DNA of 64,000 nt from Palsa-892 sp963751615 (lineage in GTDB: Bacteria; Pseudomonadota; Alphaproteobacteria; Rhizobiales; Xanthobacteraceae), in NCBI GenBank assembly GCA_963751615.1, contig CAVVVG010000005.1, positions 1,364,001 through 1,428,000 of the forward strand, written 5' to 3'. This document shows positions 52,567-60,930 of this stretch, piece by piece. Both the position numbers and the translations under genes were made by a program. Each line of letters starts with the position of its first letter. Positions within the stretch are counted from its first letter, which is position 1. The notes under the pieces were generated by a model that searched no databases, was not told the DNA's origin, and worked only from the letters and a program-made list of their open reading frames with translations.

Positions 52567-52773
52567 TCACAGCGTGGGCACAAACCCTTCGTGCAGCACC
52601 AGAATCTGGCGTGCTAATTCGGCGATGGCGTCGAGCGTCGCCTCCGGCCGATCGACCGACTGCAAATGCTTGAAGCCACGAAGCAACACGAAATCGACCG
52701 GACAGTAAGCTTAGTCCTGCGCGGGATAGATCTGCACCGCCGTGCCGTATTCACCGTCCGACGATATCGCCGT
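52567..52773 (-). pseudogene. Decayed gene fragment between bclA and boxC
   Basis: A minus-strand frame is protein-like but carries an in-frame TAA at 52711-52713. Before it reads SSDGEYGTAVQIYPAQD; after it, AYCPVDFVLLRGFKHLQSVD and DAIAELARQILVLHEGF, to a TGA at 52567. Another in-frame stop at 52774-52776 limits it upstream. The composition and length suggest the C-terminal part of a once real gene co-oriented with bclA and boxC. The family is not recognised. Confidence 0.5.
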
Positions 52774-52790
52774 TCAAATCCATCATGAAT

Positions 52791-54404
52791 TCATTGTACC
52801 GACTTATTAGTAGACGATTTTCCGCTATCTTCTTCACGCAATTTGAAGCGCTGAATTTTTCCAGTTGCGGTCTTCGGCAGTTCGAGCCGCACATCGATCC
52901 AGCGCGGATATTTCCACATGCCGGCGCTTGCCTTTACATGCGAGCGCAGAGCCTCGAACAGTTTCTCGTCGCCCCTAAACCCCTGTTTCAAAACGACGTA
53001 AGCTTTCGGTTTAATCAGCCCATCGCCGTCAGTCTTACCGATGACGGCGGCTTCCAGCACTGCTTCGTGTGACACGAGTGCTGCTTCCACCTCGAACGGG
53101 GAAACCCAGATGCCACTCACCTTGAACATGTCATCGGTGCGGCCACAGTAGACATAATAGCCTTTCGAGTCGCGAAGATATTTATCACCGGTATAAGTCC
53201 ACTCACCAACGAACGTATGTCGACTTTTGGCACGCTGGTTCCAGTAGCCGTCAGCCGATGAATGGCCCCGCACAACGAGTTCGCCGATTTCGTTGTCGCC
53301 AAGTTCCTTGCCGTTCTCGCCCACGATTTTCGCATCATAGCCCGGCACGGGCTTGCCCGACGTGCCATAGCGGATATCGTCCGGACGGTTGCTGACGAAA
53401 ATGTGCAGCATCTCAGTCGAACCGATGCCGTCGAGGATGTCGACACCGGTAACGTCGCGCCAGCGTTCGCCGATATTCGCGGGCAGGGCCTCGCCCGCCG
53501 AAGTGCAAAGGCGAAGTTTGCGGGAGCCGGCGCCCTTTCCAATATCCTTGTGATTAAGCAGCGCACCGAAGAGAGTTGGCACACCATAGAAAATCGTCGG
53601 CTGCTCGTGCTTGATCGTTTCGAGCACGAGATCAGGCGTCGGCCGTTCAGCACGCAGAATTGTGGTCGCGCCCACCGACATCGGAAATGACATGGAGTTG
53701 CCGAGGCCGTAGGCAAAAAAAAGTTTTGCCGCCGAATATACGATATCATCGGACCGAATACCCATTACGTTCTGACCGAACAGTTTTGCCGTCGCGATCA
53801 AACTCGATTGAATATGGCGCGTCCCCTTCGGCTCCCCGGTAGACCCGGAAGAATAAAGCCAAAAGGCGACTTCGTCGGAAATCGTGGGTGCGTGCCAGAT
53901 TGCCGGTGAACCGCCTGCCAGCACATCGTCGAAGCGGTGGACATTCAGCCTGCCGATCGTCGGCGTTTCTTCTTTCCTTCCGGTGACGATCGCCTGTTTG
54001 AGCCAGGTCAGTTTTTTCAGAATCGGTTCTATCGATGGAATCAGCTCCGGCGAAATAAAGATCGCTTCTGCGCGGCTGTCCTCGATGATGTAAGCATATT
54101 GTTCGGCGGTCAGCAGCGTGTTGAGCGGGATTGGAGTAATGCCGGCGCGGATCGCGCCCCAAAAGGCGACCGGAAATTCCATCGTATCAAGATGCAGTAA
54201 AACGACGCGATTTTCTGGCTTGAGTCCCAGATTGTACAACCCACTTCCGAAACGGCAGGTTTCGGCCTGCAGTTCTCCGTAGCTCATCGACCGCGTGAGT
54301 TCCTTGAACGCGATCTTTTTCGCGTTTCCGCGCGTGATATTTCCATCGACGAAATCGGCGGCAGCATTGTAGGGTCGCCGCGCCGTAAGGTCCTCGAACG
54401 ACAT
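52791..54404 (-). CDS. bclA: Benzoate-CoA ligase
   Basis: A 537-residue AMP-forming ligase activating benzoate to benzoyl-CoA, the first step of the box pathway. The ATP loop is YSSGSTGEPKG (184-194), the adenylation core motif is YGTSGKPVPGYD, and the hinge is YVYCGRTDDMFKVSG near 423-437. The catalytic lysine is in LPKTATGKIQRF near 522. Sequence and context mark it as benzoate rather than general fatty-acid ligase; halobenzoates may also be accepted. The ATG follows GGGAGG. It is divergent from boxR, with the shared operator in the 57-bp gap. Confidence 0.92.
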   Translation of the reverse strand: MSFEDLTARRPYNAAADFVDGNITRGNAKKIAFKELTRSMSYGELQAETCRFGSGLYNLGLKPENRVVLLHLDTMEFPVAFWGAIRAGITPIPLNTLLTAEQYAYIIEDSRAEAIFISPELIPSIEPILKKLTWLKQAIVTGRKEETPTIGRLNVHRFDDVLAGGSPAIWHAPTISDEVAFWLYSSGSTGEPKGTRHIQSSLIATAKLFGQNVMGIRSDDIVYSAAKLFFAYGLGNSMSFPMSVGATTILRAERPTPDLVLETIKHEQPTIFYGVPTLFGALLNHKDIGKGAGSRKLRLCTSAGEALPANIGERWRDVTGVDILDGIGSTEMLHIFVSNRPDDIRYGTSGKPVPGYDAKIVGENGKELGDNEIGELVVRGHSSADGYWNQRAKSRHTFVGEWTYTGDKYLRDSKGYYVYCGRTDDMFKVSGIWVSPFEVEAALVSHEAVLEAAVIGKTDGDGLIKPKAYVVLKQGFRGDEKLFEALRSHVKASAGMWKYPRWIDVRLELPKTATGKIQRFKLREEDSGKSSTNKSVQ

Positions 54405-54436
54405 TGCCTCCCTCAGCTTTTGTTTTTTAGCGTAAA

Positions 54437-54450
54437 TGCATTATATTGCA
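54437..54450. promoter_or_regulatory. BoxR operator between bclA and boxR
   Basis: TGCA-TTATAT-TGCA. Read leftward it includes a perfect TATAAT (54440-54445 complement) with TTTTCA 17 bp upstream as -35, giving a plausible bclA promoter. Read rightward, TATATT with TTGTTT at 16-bp spacing could serve boxR, whose ATG is only 12 bp away. One operator would thus control bclA and autoregulate boxR. Confidence 0.78.
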
Positions 54451-54461
54451 CAGACAATGCC

Positions 54462-55394
54462 ATGAAAAGACAAGCCAGGCCAGCCAAAAAATCCAGACCC
54501 GCGGCCGATCTCTCGACCGGCAAATATCTTGCACTGCTCGGTGAGCGCGTCCGTACGATCCGGAGTCGCCGCGGCATGTCGAGGAAGGCGTTGGCCAAGC
54601 ATTCGCGGGTGTCGGAGCGCTATCTCGCCGAGCTGGAAATCGGTAAGGGCAATTGTTCGATTGTACTTTTGCGTCGTATTGCGAAGGCCATGGGCGTGCC
54701 GGTGGCTGAAATGCTTGATGAGCGGCCCGAACGTGATATCGAAAATTTGCTTCTACATCAGTTGCTGGACCGACTCTCGCCCATCGAACTGAAGCAGGCG
54801 CGCGAGCTTTTGCTCTCGCGCGATAGTGGCCCTACGGGCGAAGCGCGCCGTGCGCGGATTGCGCTGATAGGGCTGCGTGGCAGCGGAAAATCGACGCTGG
54901 GAAAGCTGCTTGGCGCCAAACTTGGGTCTCACTTTATCGAACTCGATCGTGAGATAGAGCGCATGAGCGGAATAACCCTCGGCGAGGTGTTCGAAATGTT
55001 CGGGCAGTCGACTTACCGGCGTTTTGAGCGCGCGGCGCTGGAGACGGCCCTGGAAGAGAATGCAGACTGCGTGTTGGCAACCGGGGGCAGTATCGTCACT
55101 GAGCCGGGAACGTTTGAGCTCTTGCTGGCGTCCTGCGTGACTGTATGGGTGCGCGCGACGCCGGACGAGCACATGAAGCGTGTGATCGAACAGGGCGATG
55201 TCCGCCCGATGGCGGACAATAAGCGTGCGATGGATGATCTTGTCTCAATCTTGATAAGCCGCGAGCCGCTCTATGCCAAGGCGGATTATATATTGGAAAC
55301 TGTGGGCAAGACACCGGAACAAAGCCTGCGTGAACTGCTCGCATGGCTCAACAATGCCGAAAGAGGAACGGTGCAGCGTCTGGCACGCGCCTAG
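54462..55394 (+). CDS. boxR: BoxR-type transcriptional regulator (XRE HTH plus shikimate-kinase-like domain)
   Basis: A 310-residue fusion. The N-terminal XRE helix-turn-helix spans about 27-85 (MSRKALAKHSRVSERYLAEL), and a linker covers 90-130. The C-terminal shikimate-kinase-like domain has the P-loop GLRGSGKST at 137-145 and ATGGSIV near 210. In Azoarcus BoxR and BzdR this domain binds benzoyl-CoA as inducer rather than phosphorylating shikimate. The ATG at 54462 is favoured over an upstream frame extension that crosses the operator. It lies divergent from bclA and convergent with the transporter operon; it should repress both box and uptake genes. Confidence 0.92.
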   Translation: MKRQARPAKKSRPAADLSTGKYLALLGERVRTIRSRRGMSRKALAKHSRVSERYLAELEIGKGNCSIVLLRRIAKAMGVPVAEMLDERPERDIENLLLHQLLDRLSPIELKQARELLLSRDSGPTGEARRARIALIGLRGSGKSTLGKLLGAKLGSHFIELDREIERMSGITLGEVFEMFGQSTYRRFERAALETALEENADCVLATGGSIVTEPGTFELLLASCVTVWVRATPDEHMKRVIEQGDVRPMADNKRAMDDLVSILISREPLYAKADYILETVGKTPEQSLRELLAWLNNAERGTVQRLARA

Positions 55395-55472
55395 ATCCCG
55401 ATAGGCGTCGTGGTCCGCTCTTTTTGGAGGATGAATTTTTTCGAATGTCGTATACCCGTTTAACAATCATAC

Positions 55473-56186
55473 TCAGACACCAAGATGCCGATGTATCAAT
55501 GCTTCGTCGGACTTCAGCGCTTCGGTCGAGCCCTCGAATACGATCTCACCCTTCGCCAACACAACATGACGGTGTGCGAGCGCGAGCAGATCGTCGAGAT
55601 TTTTGTCGACGACGACCGAAGAAATTCCGGTCGCGGCGATTTCTCGCATAACCGCCCACATTTCATCACGGACCTTCGGTGCGAGGCCTTCGGTTGCCTC
55701 GTCGAGAAGTATGATATCCGGGTTTGTCATCAGTGCGCGCCCGATGGAGAGCATTTTCTGCTCGCCTCCGGAAAGCTGATTCCCCCAATGAGAGCGCCGC
55801 TCGGCAAGACGCGGGAAGAGCGCATAGATGCGCTCCAACGTCCAGTCCGGCCGTGCGCCGCGTCCACATCGCTTGGCGAAAGTCAGATTTTCGAGAACGG
55901 TGAGATTCGGAAAAATTCCGCGGTCTTCCGGAAGGAACGCAAGGCCTCCTTTCGCCACCAGTGACGGGCGCAGCCCGGTGATGTCGACGCCATTCAATCG
56001 CACGCTGCCGGAACGAGGTCGCACCAGTCCCATGAGGCTTCGCAGCAGGGTGGTTTTTCCCATGCCGTTGCGGCCCAGGAGGCTCACGGTCTCACGCGGC
56101 ATCACCCGAAAATTCACACCGCGCAAAATGTGGCTCTGGCCGTAATAGGTATGGATGTTTTCGGCGAGGAGCATAGCCGAGCTCAT
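55473..56186 (-). CDS. livF: ABC transporter ATP-binding protein (LivF), benzoate-locus copy
   Basis: A 237-residue ABC ATPase: Walker A GRNGMGKTTL near residue 37, signature LSGGEQKMLSIGRAL near 135, Walker B IILLDEATEGLAPKV near 155. Its ATG at 56186 overlaps the stop of the fused permease-ATPase gene. It is last of the livK-H-MG-F operon in the box locus, so aromatic-acid uptake is the likely function. Confidence 0.9.
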   Translation of the reverse strand: MSSAMLLAENIHTYYGQSHILRGVNFRVMPRETVSLLGRNGMGKTTLLRSLMGLVRPRSGSVRLNGVDITGLRPSLVAKGGLAFLPEDRGIFPNLTVLENLTFAKRCGRGARPDWTLERIYALFPRLAERRSHWGNQLSGGEQKMLSIGRALMTNPDIILLDEATEGLAPKVRDEMWAVMREIAATGISSVVVDKNLDDLLALAHRHVVLAKGEIVFEGSTEALKSDEALIHRHLGV

Positions 56187-57970
56187 GATCTTGCATCGCC
56201 CCAATGGCCAAGATATGCCTCGCGCACCGCGTGGTCGCGGCGGATGTCTTCCGGCCTGCCGTGTGCCAGCACCTTGCCTTCGACCAGCACGGTGAGCGTG
56301 TCCGCAGCGGCAAAGATTGCATCCATGTCGTGTTCGATCAACAAGACGGTATGATTGACGGCGAGGCTACGCAGCAGCGCAGTCACGCGTCCGGTCTCTT
56401 CGGGCCCCATACCACCGAGCGGTTCATCAAGTATCAGGAGCCGCGCACCCGATGCGATCAGCATCGCGATTTCGAGCTGGCGCTGCTCACCGTGACTTAG
56501 ATGCGCAGCACGCACATCAGCGCGCGCATTCAGGCCGGTGACCTGTAGCGAAAGTGCAATCTCGTCACTTTCCTCACTAGCGAAGGTGGCCGAACGCAAC
56601 CGCCAAGGAAAGGGATGCCGCGCCTGTGCTGCGATTAGGCAGTTCTCGCGTACGGTGAAAGGAGGGAAGATATTCGTGCGCTGATAGCTGCGGCCGAGCC
56701 CGCGCCGCGCGATGGCATAGGCAGGCTTTCCTGTGATCTTTTCGCCATCGATCTCGATCTCCCCTGCCGTCGGTTCGATCGAACCGGAGAGCACGTTTAT
56801 GAACGTCGTCTTGCCTGCACCGTTCGGCCCTATAATTCCGTGCACGAGATTAGGAGCGAACTCGAGGCTTACATCATTTAATGCGATGAGACCGCCAAAT
56901 CTGCGTGTCAGATTTTTGACTTCGAGTTTCTGACCGGGCTTGGCGGATTCAGCTTGCGGTTTGACGTTCGCTTGATCCGGCGTCCGTGTCGGCGCGTGTT
57001 TGTTCTGCTCGAATAGTCCCGCGATTCCTCTCGGGAACGAAAGCACCGCAGCGATCAAAATCAGCCCGAGCCCGAGTGACCAGTTGTTGGCGATGGGCCC
57101 GACCCAGCTTCCGGTTTTCAGCACTTCCTCGATCGCCGAATAAGCAAGCGCCCCAAGGATTGGTCCGAACAAAGTTCCGGCGCCGCCCAGCACGACCATC
57201 ATGATAGCGACACCGGACTGCCGCCAACCAAAAAGTTCCGGCGAGATATACCCGTCGATTGTCGCGAACAAAACACCCGCGAATCCGGCGGTCGCGCCCG
57301 CGAAGGTGAAGCTCGCGAGTTTGTAGACATAAGTATTGAAGCCGAGGGCGCTGGCGCGCTCTTCGTTCCAGTGAATCGCCTGTAACACGCGGCCAAATGG
57401 TGTGCGCGCAAGCGCGAGCGTCACCAGATAAACGACGACCACCGCCATGAGGCAGAAATAATAAAACGCGAAACGGCTCTCGAAATCTAGAATTGTCGTG
57501 CCGAAAATCGAAACTTGCGGCTTCACATTAATATATGCACCATCTGATCCGCCGGCGATTTTGGTGTCGTGGAACAGTGAAAATAGCATTTGCCCGAACG
57601 CCAGCGTCACCATGATAAAATAAAAGCCTCGCGTCAGCACGCAAAATGCGCCGATCACGACGGCTCCGACTCCAGCCAGCAAGATCGCGGCCGGATAGGC
57701 GAGCAGCGCATTGGCGCCTTCGGCATTGGGCGAAAAGAAATAGAGCGCGTAGGCGCCAAGTCCGAAAAACATCGAATGGCCGAAGCTGACGAGGCCCGTG
57801 ACACCGATGAGAAAATCGAGACTGATGACAAAGATCGCGAACACGATGACGCGTGTCGCGAACTTGATGGCATAAACTCCGCCGAAAAACGGGACAAACA
57901 ATGCCGCCACCAGGAGAGCGATTAGTACAATTGCAACGATGGGGCGGGGACGTGTTAGCACGTTAGACAC
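56183..57970 (-). CDS. Fused ABC permease (LivM) and ATP-binding protein (LivG)
   Basis: A 595-residue fusion. Residues 1-305 are a LivM permease with about ten helices, the motif GVTGLVSFGHSMFFGLGAY and the loop FGRVLQAIHWNEERASALGF. A polar linker (about 310-345) joins a LivG-type ATPase with Walker A GPNGAGKTTF near 383, Q-loop RSYQRTNIFP, signature LSHGEQRQLEIAML and Walker B LLILDEPLGGMGPEE. Such fusions are seen in some aromatic-acid transporters. It overlaps livH by 8 bp at the start and livF by 4 bp at the stop. Confidence 0.9.
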   Translation of the reverse strand: MSNVLTRPRPIVAIVLIALLVAALFVPFFGGVYAIKFATRVIVFAIFVISLDFLIGVTGLVSFGHSMFFGLGAYALYFFSPNAEGANALLAYPAAILLAGVGAVVIGAFCVLTRGFYFIMVTLAFGQMLFSLFHDTKIAGGSDGAYINVKPQVSIFGTTILDFESRFAFYYFCLMAVVVVYLVTLALARTPFGRVLQAIHWNEERASALGFNTYVYKLASFTFAGATAGFAGVLFATIDGYISPELFGWRQSGVAIMMVVLGGAGTLFGPILGALAYSAIEEVLKTGSWVGPIANNWSLGLGLILIAAVLSFPRGIAGLFEQNKHAPTRTPDQANVKPQAESAKPGQKLEVKNLTRRFGGLIALNDVSLEFAPNLVHGIIGPNGAGKTTFINVLSGSIEPTAGEIEIDGEKITGKPAYAIARRGLGRSYQRTNIFPPFTVRENCLIAAQARHPFPWRLRSATFASEESDEIALSLQVTGLNARADVRAAHLSHGEQRQLEIAMLIASGARLLILDEPLGGMGPEETGRVTALLRSLAVNHTVLLIEHDMDAIFAAADTLTVLVEGKVLAHGRPEDIRRDHAVREAYLGHWGDARS

Positions 57971-58823
57971 GTCCGAACAGGCCGGCTGGCCGCGCCACCA
58001 GCACAGCAGCCATCAGCGCGTAGACCAGCGCACTGGCAAATTCAGGTAGGAAAACTTTTCCGAAGGCGTCGGCGAGCCCGATTAGCAGCGCGCCGACGAA
58101 AGCACCTTTGATGCTGCCGATCCCGCCAATCACGACCACTACGAACGAAATAATCAACACCGGTTCGCCGATGCCCGGATACACGCTGTCGATGGGCGCC
58201 GCGATGATGCCGGCTGCTGCCGCAAGGGAAACGCCCGCGGCGAAAACGAAACGAAATAGAAGCCGTGTGTCTATTCCGAGCACCTCTACCATTTCTCGGT
58301 TGGATTCACCGGCACGGATCATGCGACCGATCTTGGTGCGCTGAATGACGTACATCATCGCGAGGGCCAGCACGATGCAGATCGCGGCAACCGCGATGCG
58401 ATACACCGGGTAGCTAAAAACGTCAGAAAGCCGCACGCTGCCGGAGAGGTAGGACGGGATCGGAATGCTGTGCGGGCGCGGGCCCCACAGGATGCGCTGC
58501 AGCTCGTTGAAAATCAGTATCAGCCCGAAAGTCAGCAGTACCTGCTGCAAGTGATCGCGATTGTAGAGATGTCGGATGAACAGCCATTCAATCGCGGCGC
58601 CGAAAGCAAACGCGATTGGGATGCCGAGCAGCAGCGACAGAAAAATATCCCCGGTCAGACCCGTCAGTGTTAGCGAGAGATAGGCACCTAGCATGTAGAA
58701 CGAGCCGTGCGAGAGATTGATGATGCCCATGATACCGAAAATGAGCGTGAGACCGCTCGCGGCAAGGAAAATCAGCAAGCCATATTGCAGGCCGTTGAGG
58801 ATTTGAATGAGTACAAGTTCCAT
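57963..58823 (-). CDS. livH: Branched-chain amino acid-type ABC permease (LivH), benzoate-locus copy
   Basis: A 286-residue permease with eight helices; it begins LIQILNGLQYGLLIFLAASG and carries INLSHGSFYMLGAYLSL near 36-52 and the coupling loop KIGRMIRAGESNREMVEVLG near 165-184. It lies 62 bp after the binding-protein gene, with a hairpin in between, and overlaps the fused permease gene. Confidence 0.9.
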   Translation of the reverse strand: MELVLIQILNGLQYGLLIFLAASGLTLIFGIMGIINLSHGSFYMLGAYLSLTLTGLTGDIFLSLLLGIPIAFAFGAAIEWLFIRHLYNRDHLQQVLLTFGLILIFNELQRILWGPRPHSIPIPSYLSGSVRLSDVFSYPVYRIAVAAICIVLALAMMYVIQRTKIGRMIRAGESNREMVEVLGIDTRLLFRFVFAAGVSLAAAAGIIAAPIDSVYPGIGEPVLIISFVVVVIGGIGSIKGAFVGALLIGLADAFGKVFLPEFASALVYALMAAVLVARPAGLFGRV

Positions 58824-58847
58824 GATGGCTTGAGCTTAGACAGACGA

Positions 58848-58873
58848 GTGGCGGGGACCGGAATCCCCGCCAC
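58848..58873. repeat. Strong intercistronic hairpin between livK and livH
   Basis: GTGGCGGGGA-CCGGAA-TCCCCGCCAC is a perfect 10-bp stem. Read in the transcribed (leftward) direction it lacks a U-tract, so it is more likely an mRNA-stabilising or attenuating hairpin that raises the amount of binding protein over permease. Confidence 0.55.
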
Positions 58874-58885
58874 GCTTTTATCAGT

Positions 58886-60085
58886 TTAGCTCGCGAGCCT
58901 GCAGCCAGTGCCTGAATCGGCGAACTCGGATACCGCCGTCTTAACCAGCACGTTCCTGCCGCCCTTAAGCTCGCGCAGATAGAAGTTCTGGACCGGATTG
59001 TTCGATGCCGAGAGCCTGAACGGTCCGCGCGGGCTCTTAAACGAGGCCTGGCTCATCGCAGCATGCATCGCGTCGCGCTTTGAAACATCGCCGCCAACGG
59101 CCTTTAGGCCTACATCGAGCAGTTGCGCCGCATCCCAACCTTGCACAGCGTATACGTCCGCCGCGGAATTATAAGCTGCCTGGAAATCCGCGCGGAACTT
59201 CTTATTTTCTGGATTGTCGATGTCGTCGGCATAATGAAGAACAGTCTTTACGCCGTCGCCCGCGGCGCCAACAGCGGACTCGATCCCGTCGGTAAGGAAG
59301 CCCGCGCCCCACAGCGGTATGCTGCTCTTCAGACCCGCCGCTGAGTAATCCTTGATGTATTTCGCGGCACCTCCGCCAGCGAAGAATGAATATACCGCGT
59401 CCGGTTTTAGCGAAGCAATTTCGGCTAGTGCCGACTGAAATTCGACGTTCGGGAACGGCACGGTAATGTCCTTGAGCACCCGTCCGCCGGCCGAAGTGAA
59501 CGTGTCCTTGAAGCCGCCAACTGATTCATCCCCAGCCGCATACTTCCACGTCAAGGTAACGACTTGCTTGATCCCGGCGTCGGCCATCGTCTTACCGGTA
59601 GCGAGTTCAACCTGCCCATTGGTGAACGACGAGCGAAAGATGTTCTTGGCGCACAGCTGCCGCGTCAGGATGTCGGCACCAGCATTCGGAATGATCGTGG
59701 TGATGCCCGTTTCACGCGCGATCTTGGCCATCGCCATGGCGACGCCGGAGTGAACGGTGCCGCAGAGAATATCCACCTTCTCTCCCTCGACGAGCTTGGT
59801 AGTATTTTCAGTCGCCTTTGGCGGTTCAGATTCGTCGTCGAGCTTAACAAAGCTGATCTTACGTCCGCCGAGCGAGCCGCCCTGCTGCTTCACATAAAGT
59901 TCCATGGCACGGGTGATAGCTTCGCCCAGCTGCGCATAAGTGCCGCTATAGGGCAGTAACAAACCAACTTTGAGTGGCGCGCCTTGTGCCCATGATGGAC
60001 GAATGAAAGGAAAAGCGAGCGTCGAAACACCCGTTCCCATGATCGTAAGCATGCGACGGCGAGATAATTGCGAACGCGATTTCAT
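58886..60085 (-). CDS. livK: Periplasmic substrate-binding protein of the benzoate-locus ABC transporter
   Basis: A 399-residue Peripla_BP_6 binding protein. A Tat-like leader (SRRRMLTIMGTG near residues 8-19) ends at SWAQGA, then the mature start APLKVGLLLPYSGTYAQLG. CGTVHSGVAMAMAKIARETG near 113-132 lines the ligand cleft. GGGAGG precedes the ATG. It heads the transporter operon and has a BoxR-like site about 95 bp upstream; location in the box cluster suggests benzoate or a similar aromatic acid as ligand. Confidence 0.88.
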   Translation of the reverse strand: MKSRSQLSRRRMLTIMGTGVSTLAFPFIRPSWAQGAPLKVGLLLPYSGTYAQLGEAITRAMELYVKQQGGSLGGRKISFVKLDDESEPPKATENTTKLVEGEKVDILCGTVHSGVAMAMAKIARETGITTIIPNAGADILTRQLCAKNIFRSSFTNGQVELATGKTMADAGIKQVVTLTWKYAAGDESVGGFKDTFTSAGGRVLKDITVPFPNVEFQSALAEIASLKPDAVYSFFAGGGAAKYIKDYSAAGLKSSIPLWGAGFLTDGIESAVGAAGDGVKTVLHYADDIDNPENKKFRADFQAAYNSAADVYAVQGWDAAQLLDVGLKAVGGDVSKRDAMHAAMSQASFKSPRGPFRLSASNNPVQNFYLRELKGGRNVLVKTAVSEFADSGTGCRLAS

Positions 60086-60179
60086 CTGACTTCCTCCCGA
60101 TAGGCCTGCTGGAAAAACGGGTCATTTCCCCGAATGCGTGAGCGGGTCTTGATGCCTTTTCACGCAAAATTGCTTAGGA

Positions 60180-60193
60180 TGCAGTATACTACA
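60180..60193. promoter_or_regulatory. Probable BoxR operator upstream of the benzoate transporter operon
   Basis: TGCA-GTATAC-TACA differs in one base from TGCA-N6-TGCA. Read leftward the centre is TATACT, a good -10, with TTGCTG 16 bp upstream as possible -35. The remaining sequence from 60086 to 60281 shows no gene. Confidence 0.6.
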
Positions 60194-60281
60194 TGGCCGA
60201 CGGCCAGCAAGCAGGTAGCGCTGATCGGAACACGCCTGAAGGGCGGCGCAATATTTCTTAAATCGGAATAATATTCCGAAA

Positions 60282-60812
60282 TCAGTAACGGACGTGGCCT
60301 TCCATCGCACTCTTGAGGTCCGCATATTCCTTGCAATCGGTACCGCAAAGCTGGCGAAGCTTTTCGAGATGCTCGGCGGCTTTTAGCATGTTACCTCGCT
60401 CAACCTGCAACATCCCATAATACTGCCACGTGCGGATATGGTTTGGATCGGAAGCGAGCGCCTTTTCGTACCAAACCTTGGCGGCATCGTAGTCGCCAAG
60501 CTTGCGGTTCGCGTAGCCAATGTAGTTTGCGACATCCGCACTATCGTCCATGCCGAGCCTGCGCATCCCGGTGATGCCAGCTGCATATTTTCCTTCGAGA
60601 ATCAGCGCGCGGGCCTTGAGATAGCCATCTCGCAGTTGAATCTCCGATTGTTTGCCTTTCTTTTTTTTCTGATTGTCATCTCCGCCTGAACCTGGTTGTG
60701 GTCCGCGCGTACCGTCGTCACTCGCGGAAAATCCGGGACTTCCTGCAAGTGCGATGCCGAGCAAGGCGATGGTGGCAAATGCTCCAACTTTGCGATAAAT
60801 GCGATGATCCAT
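60282..60812 (-). CDS. Periplasmic TPR-repeat protein
   Basis: A 176-residue secreted protein. The signal peptide (IALLGIALAGSPGFSA) is followed by a Gly/Lys-rich low-complexity stretch with NQKKKKGKQS and then three tetratricopeptide-like helical repeats (about 62-95, 96-129 and 130-165), e.g. YIGYANRKLGDYDAAKVWYE. The last repeat has two cysteines (LCGTDC) that may form a disulfide. TPR proteins mediate protein contacts; partners are unknown. It stands alone between the transporter promoter region and the metallo-hydrolase gene. Confidence 0.78.
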   Translation of the reverse strand: MDHRIYRKVGAFATIALLGIALAGSPGFSASDDGTRGPQPGSGGDDNQKKKKGKQSEIQLRDGYLKARALILEGKYAAGITGMRRLGMDDSADVANYIGYANRKLGDYDAAKVWYEKALASDPNHIRTWQYYGMLQVERGNMLKAAEHLEKLRQLCGTDCKEYADLKSAMEGHVRY

Positions 60813-60930
60813 GACATTTCTCTCTAAAGTCAGAAATTAATTATAACACACGCTGCCGGTAATGATATGCTGATATCCATATCTCCCGGTTTTGTGATGG
60901 CGCCGCTTCCGAAAGCTAGTGCGCTGGCCG

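Noticed and set aside
54462..55394. Shikimate kinase
   Set aside because: The kinase fold is fused to an XRE HTH and lies in a box locus; this is the BoxR architecture.
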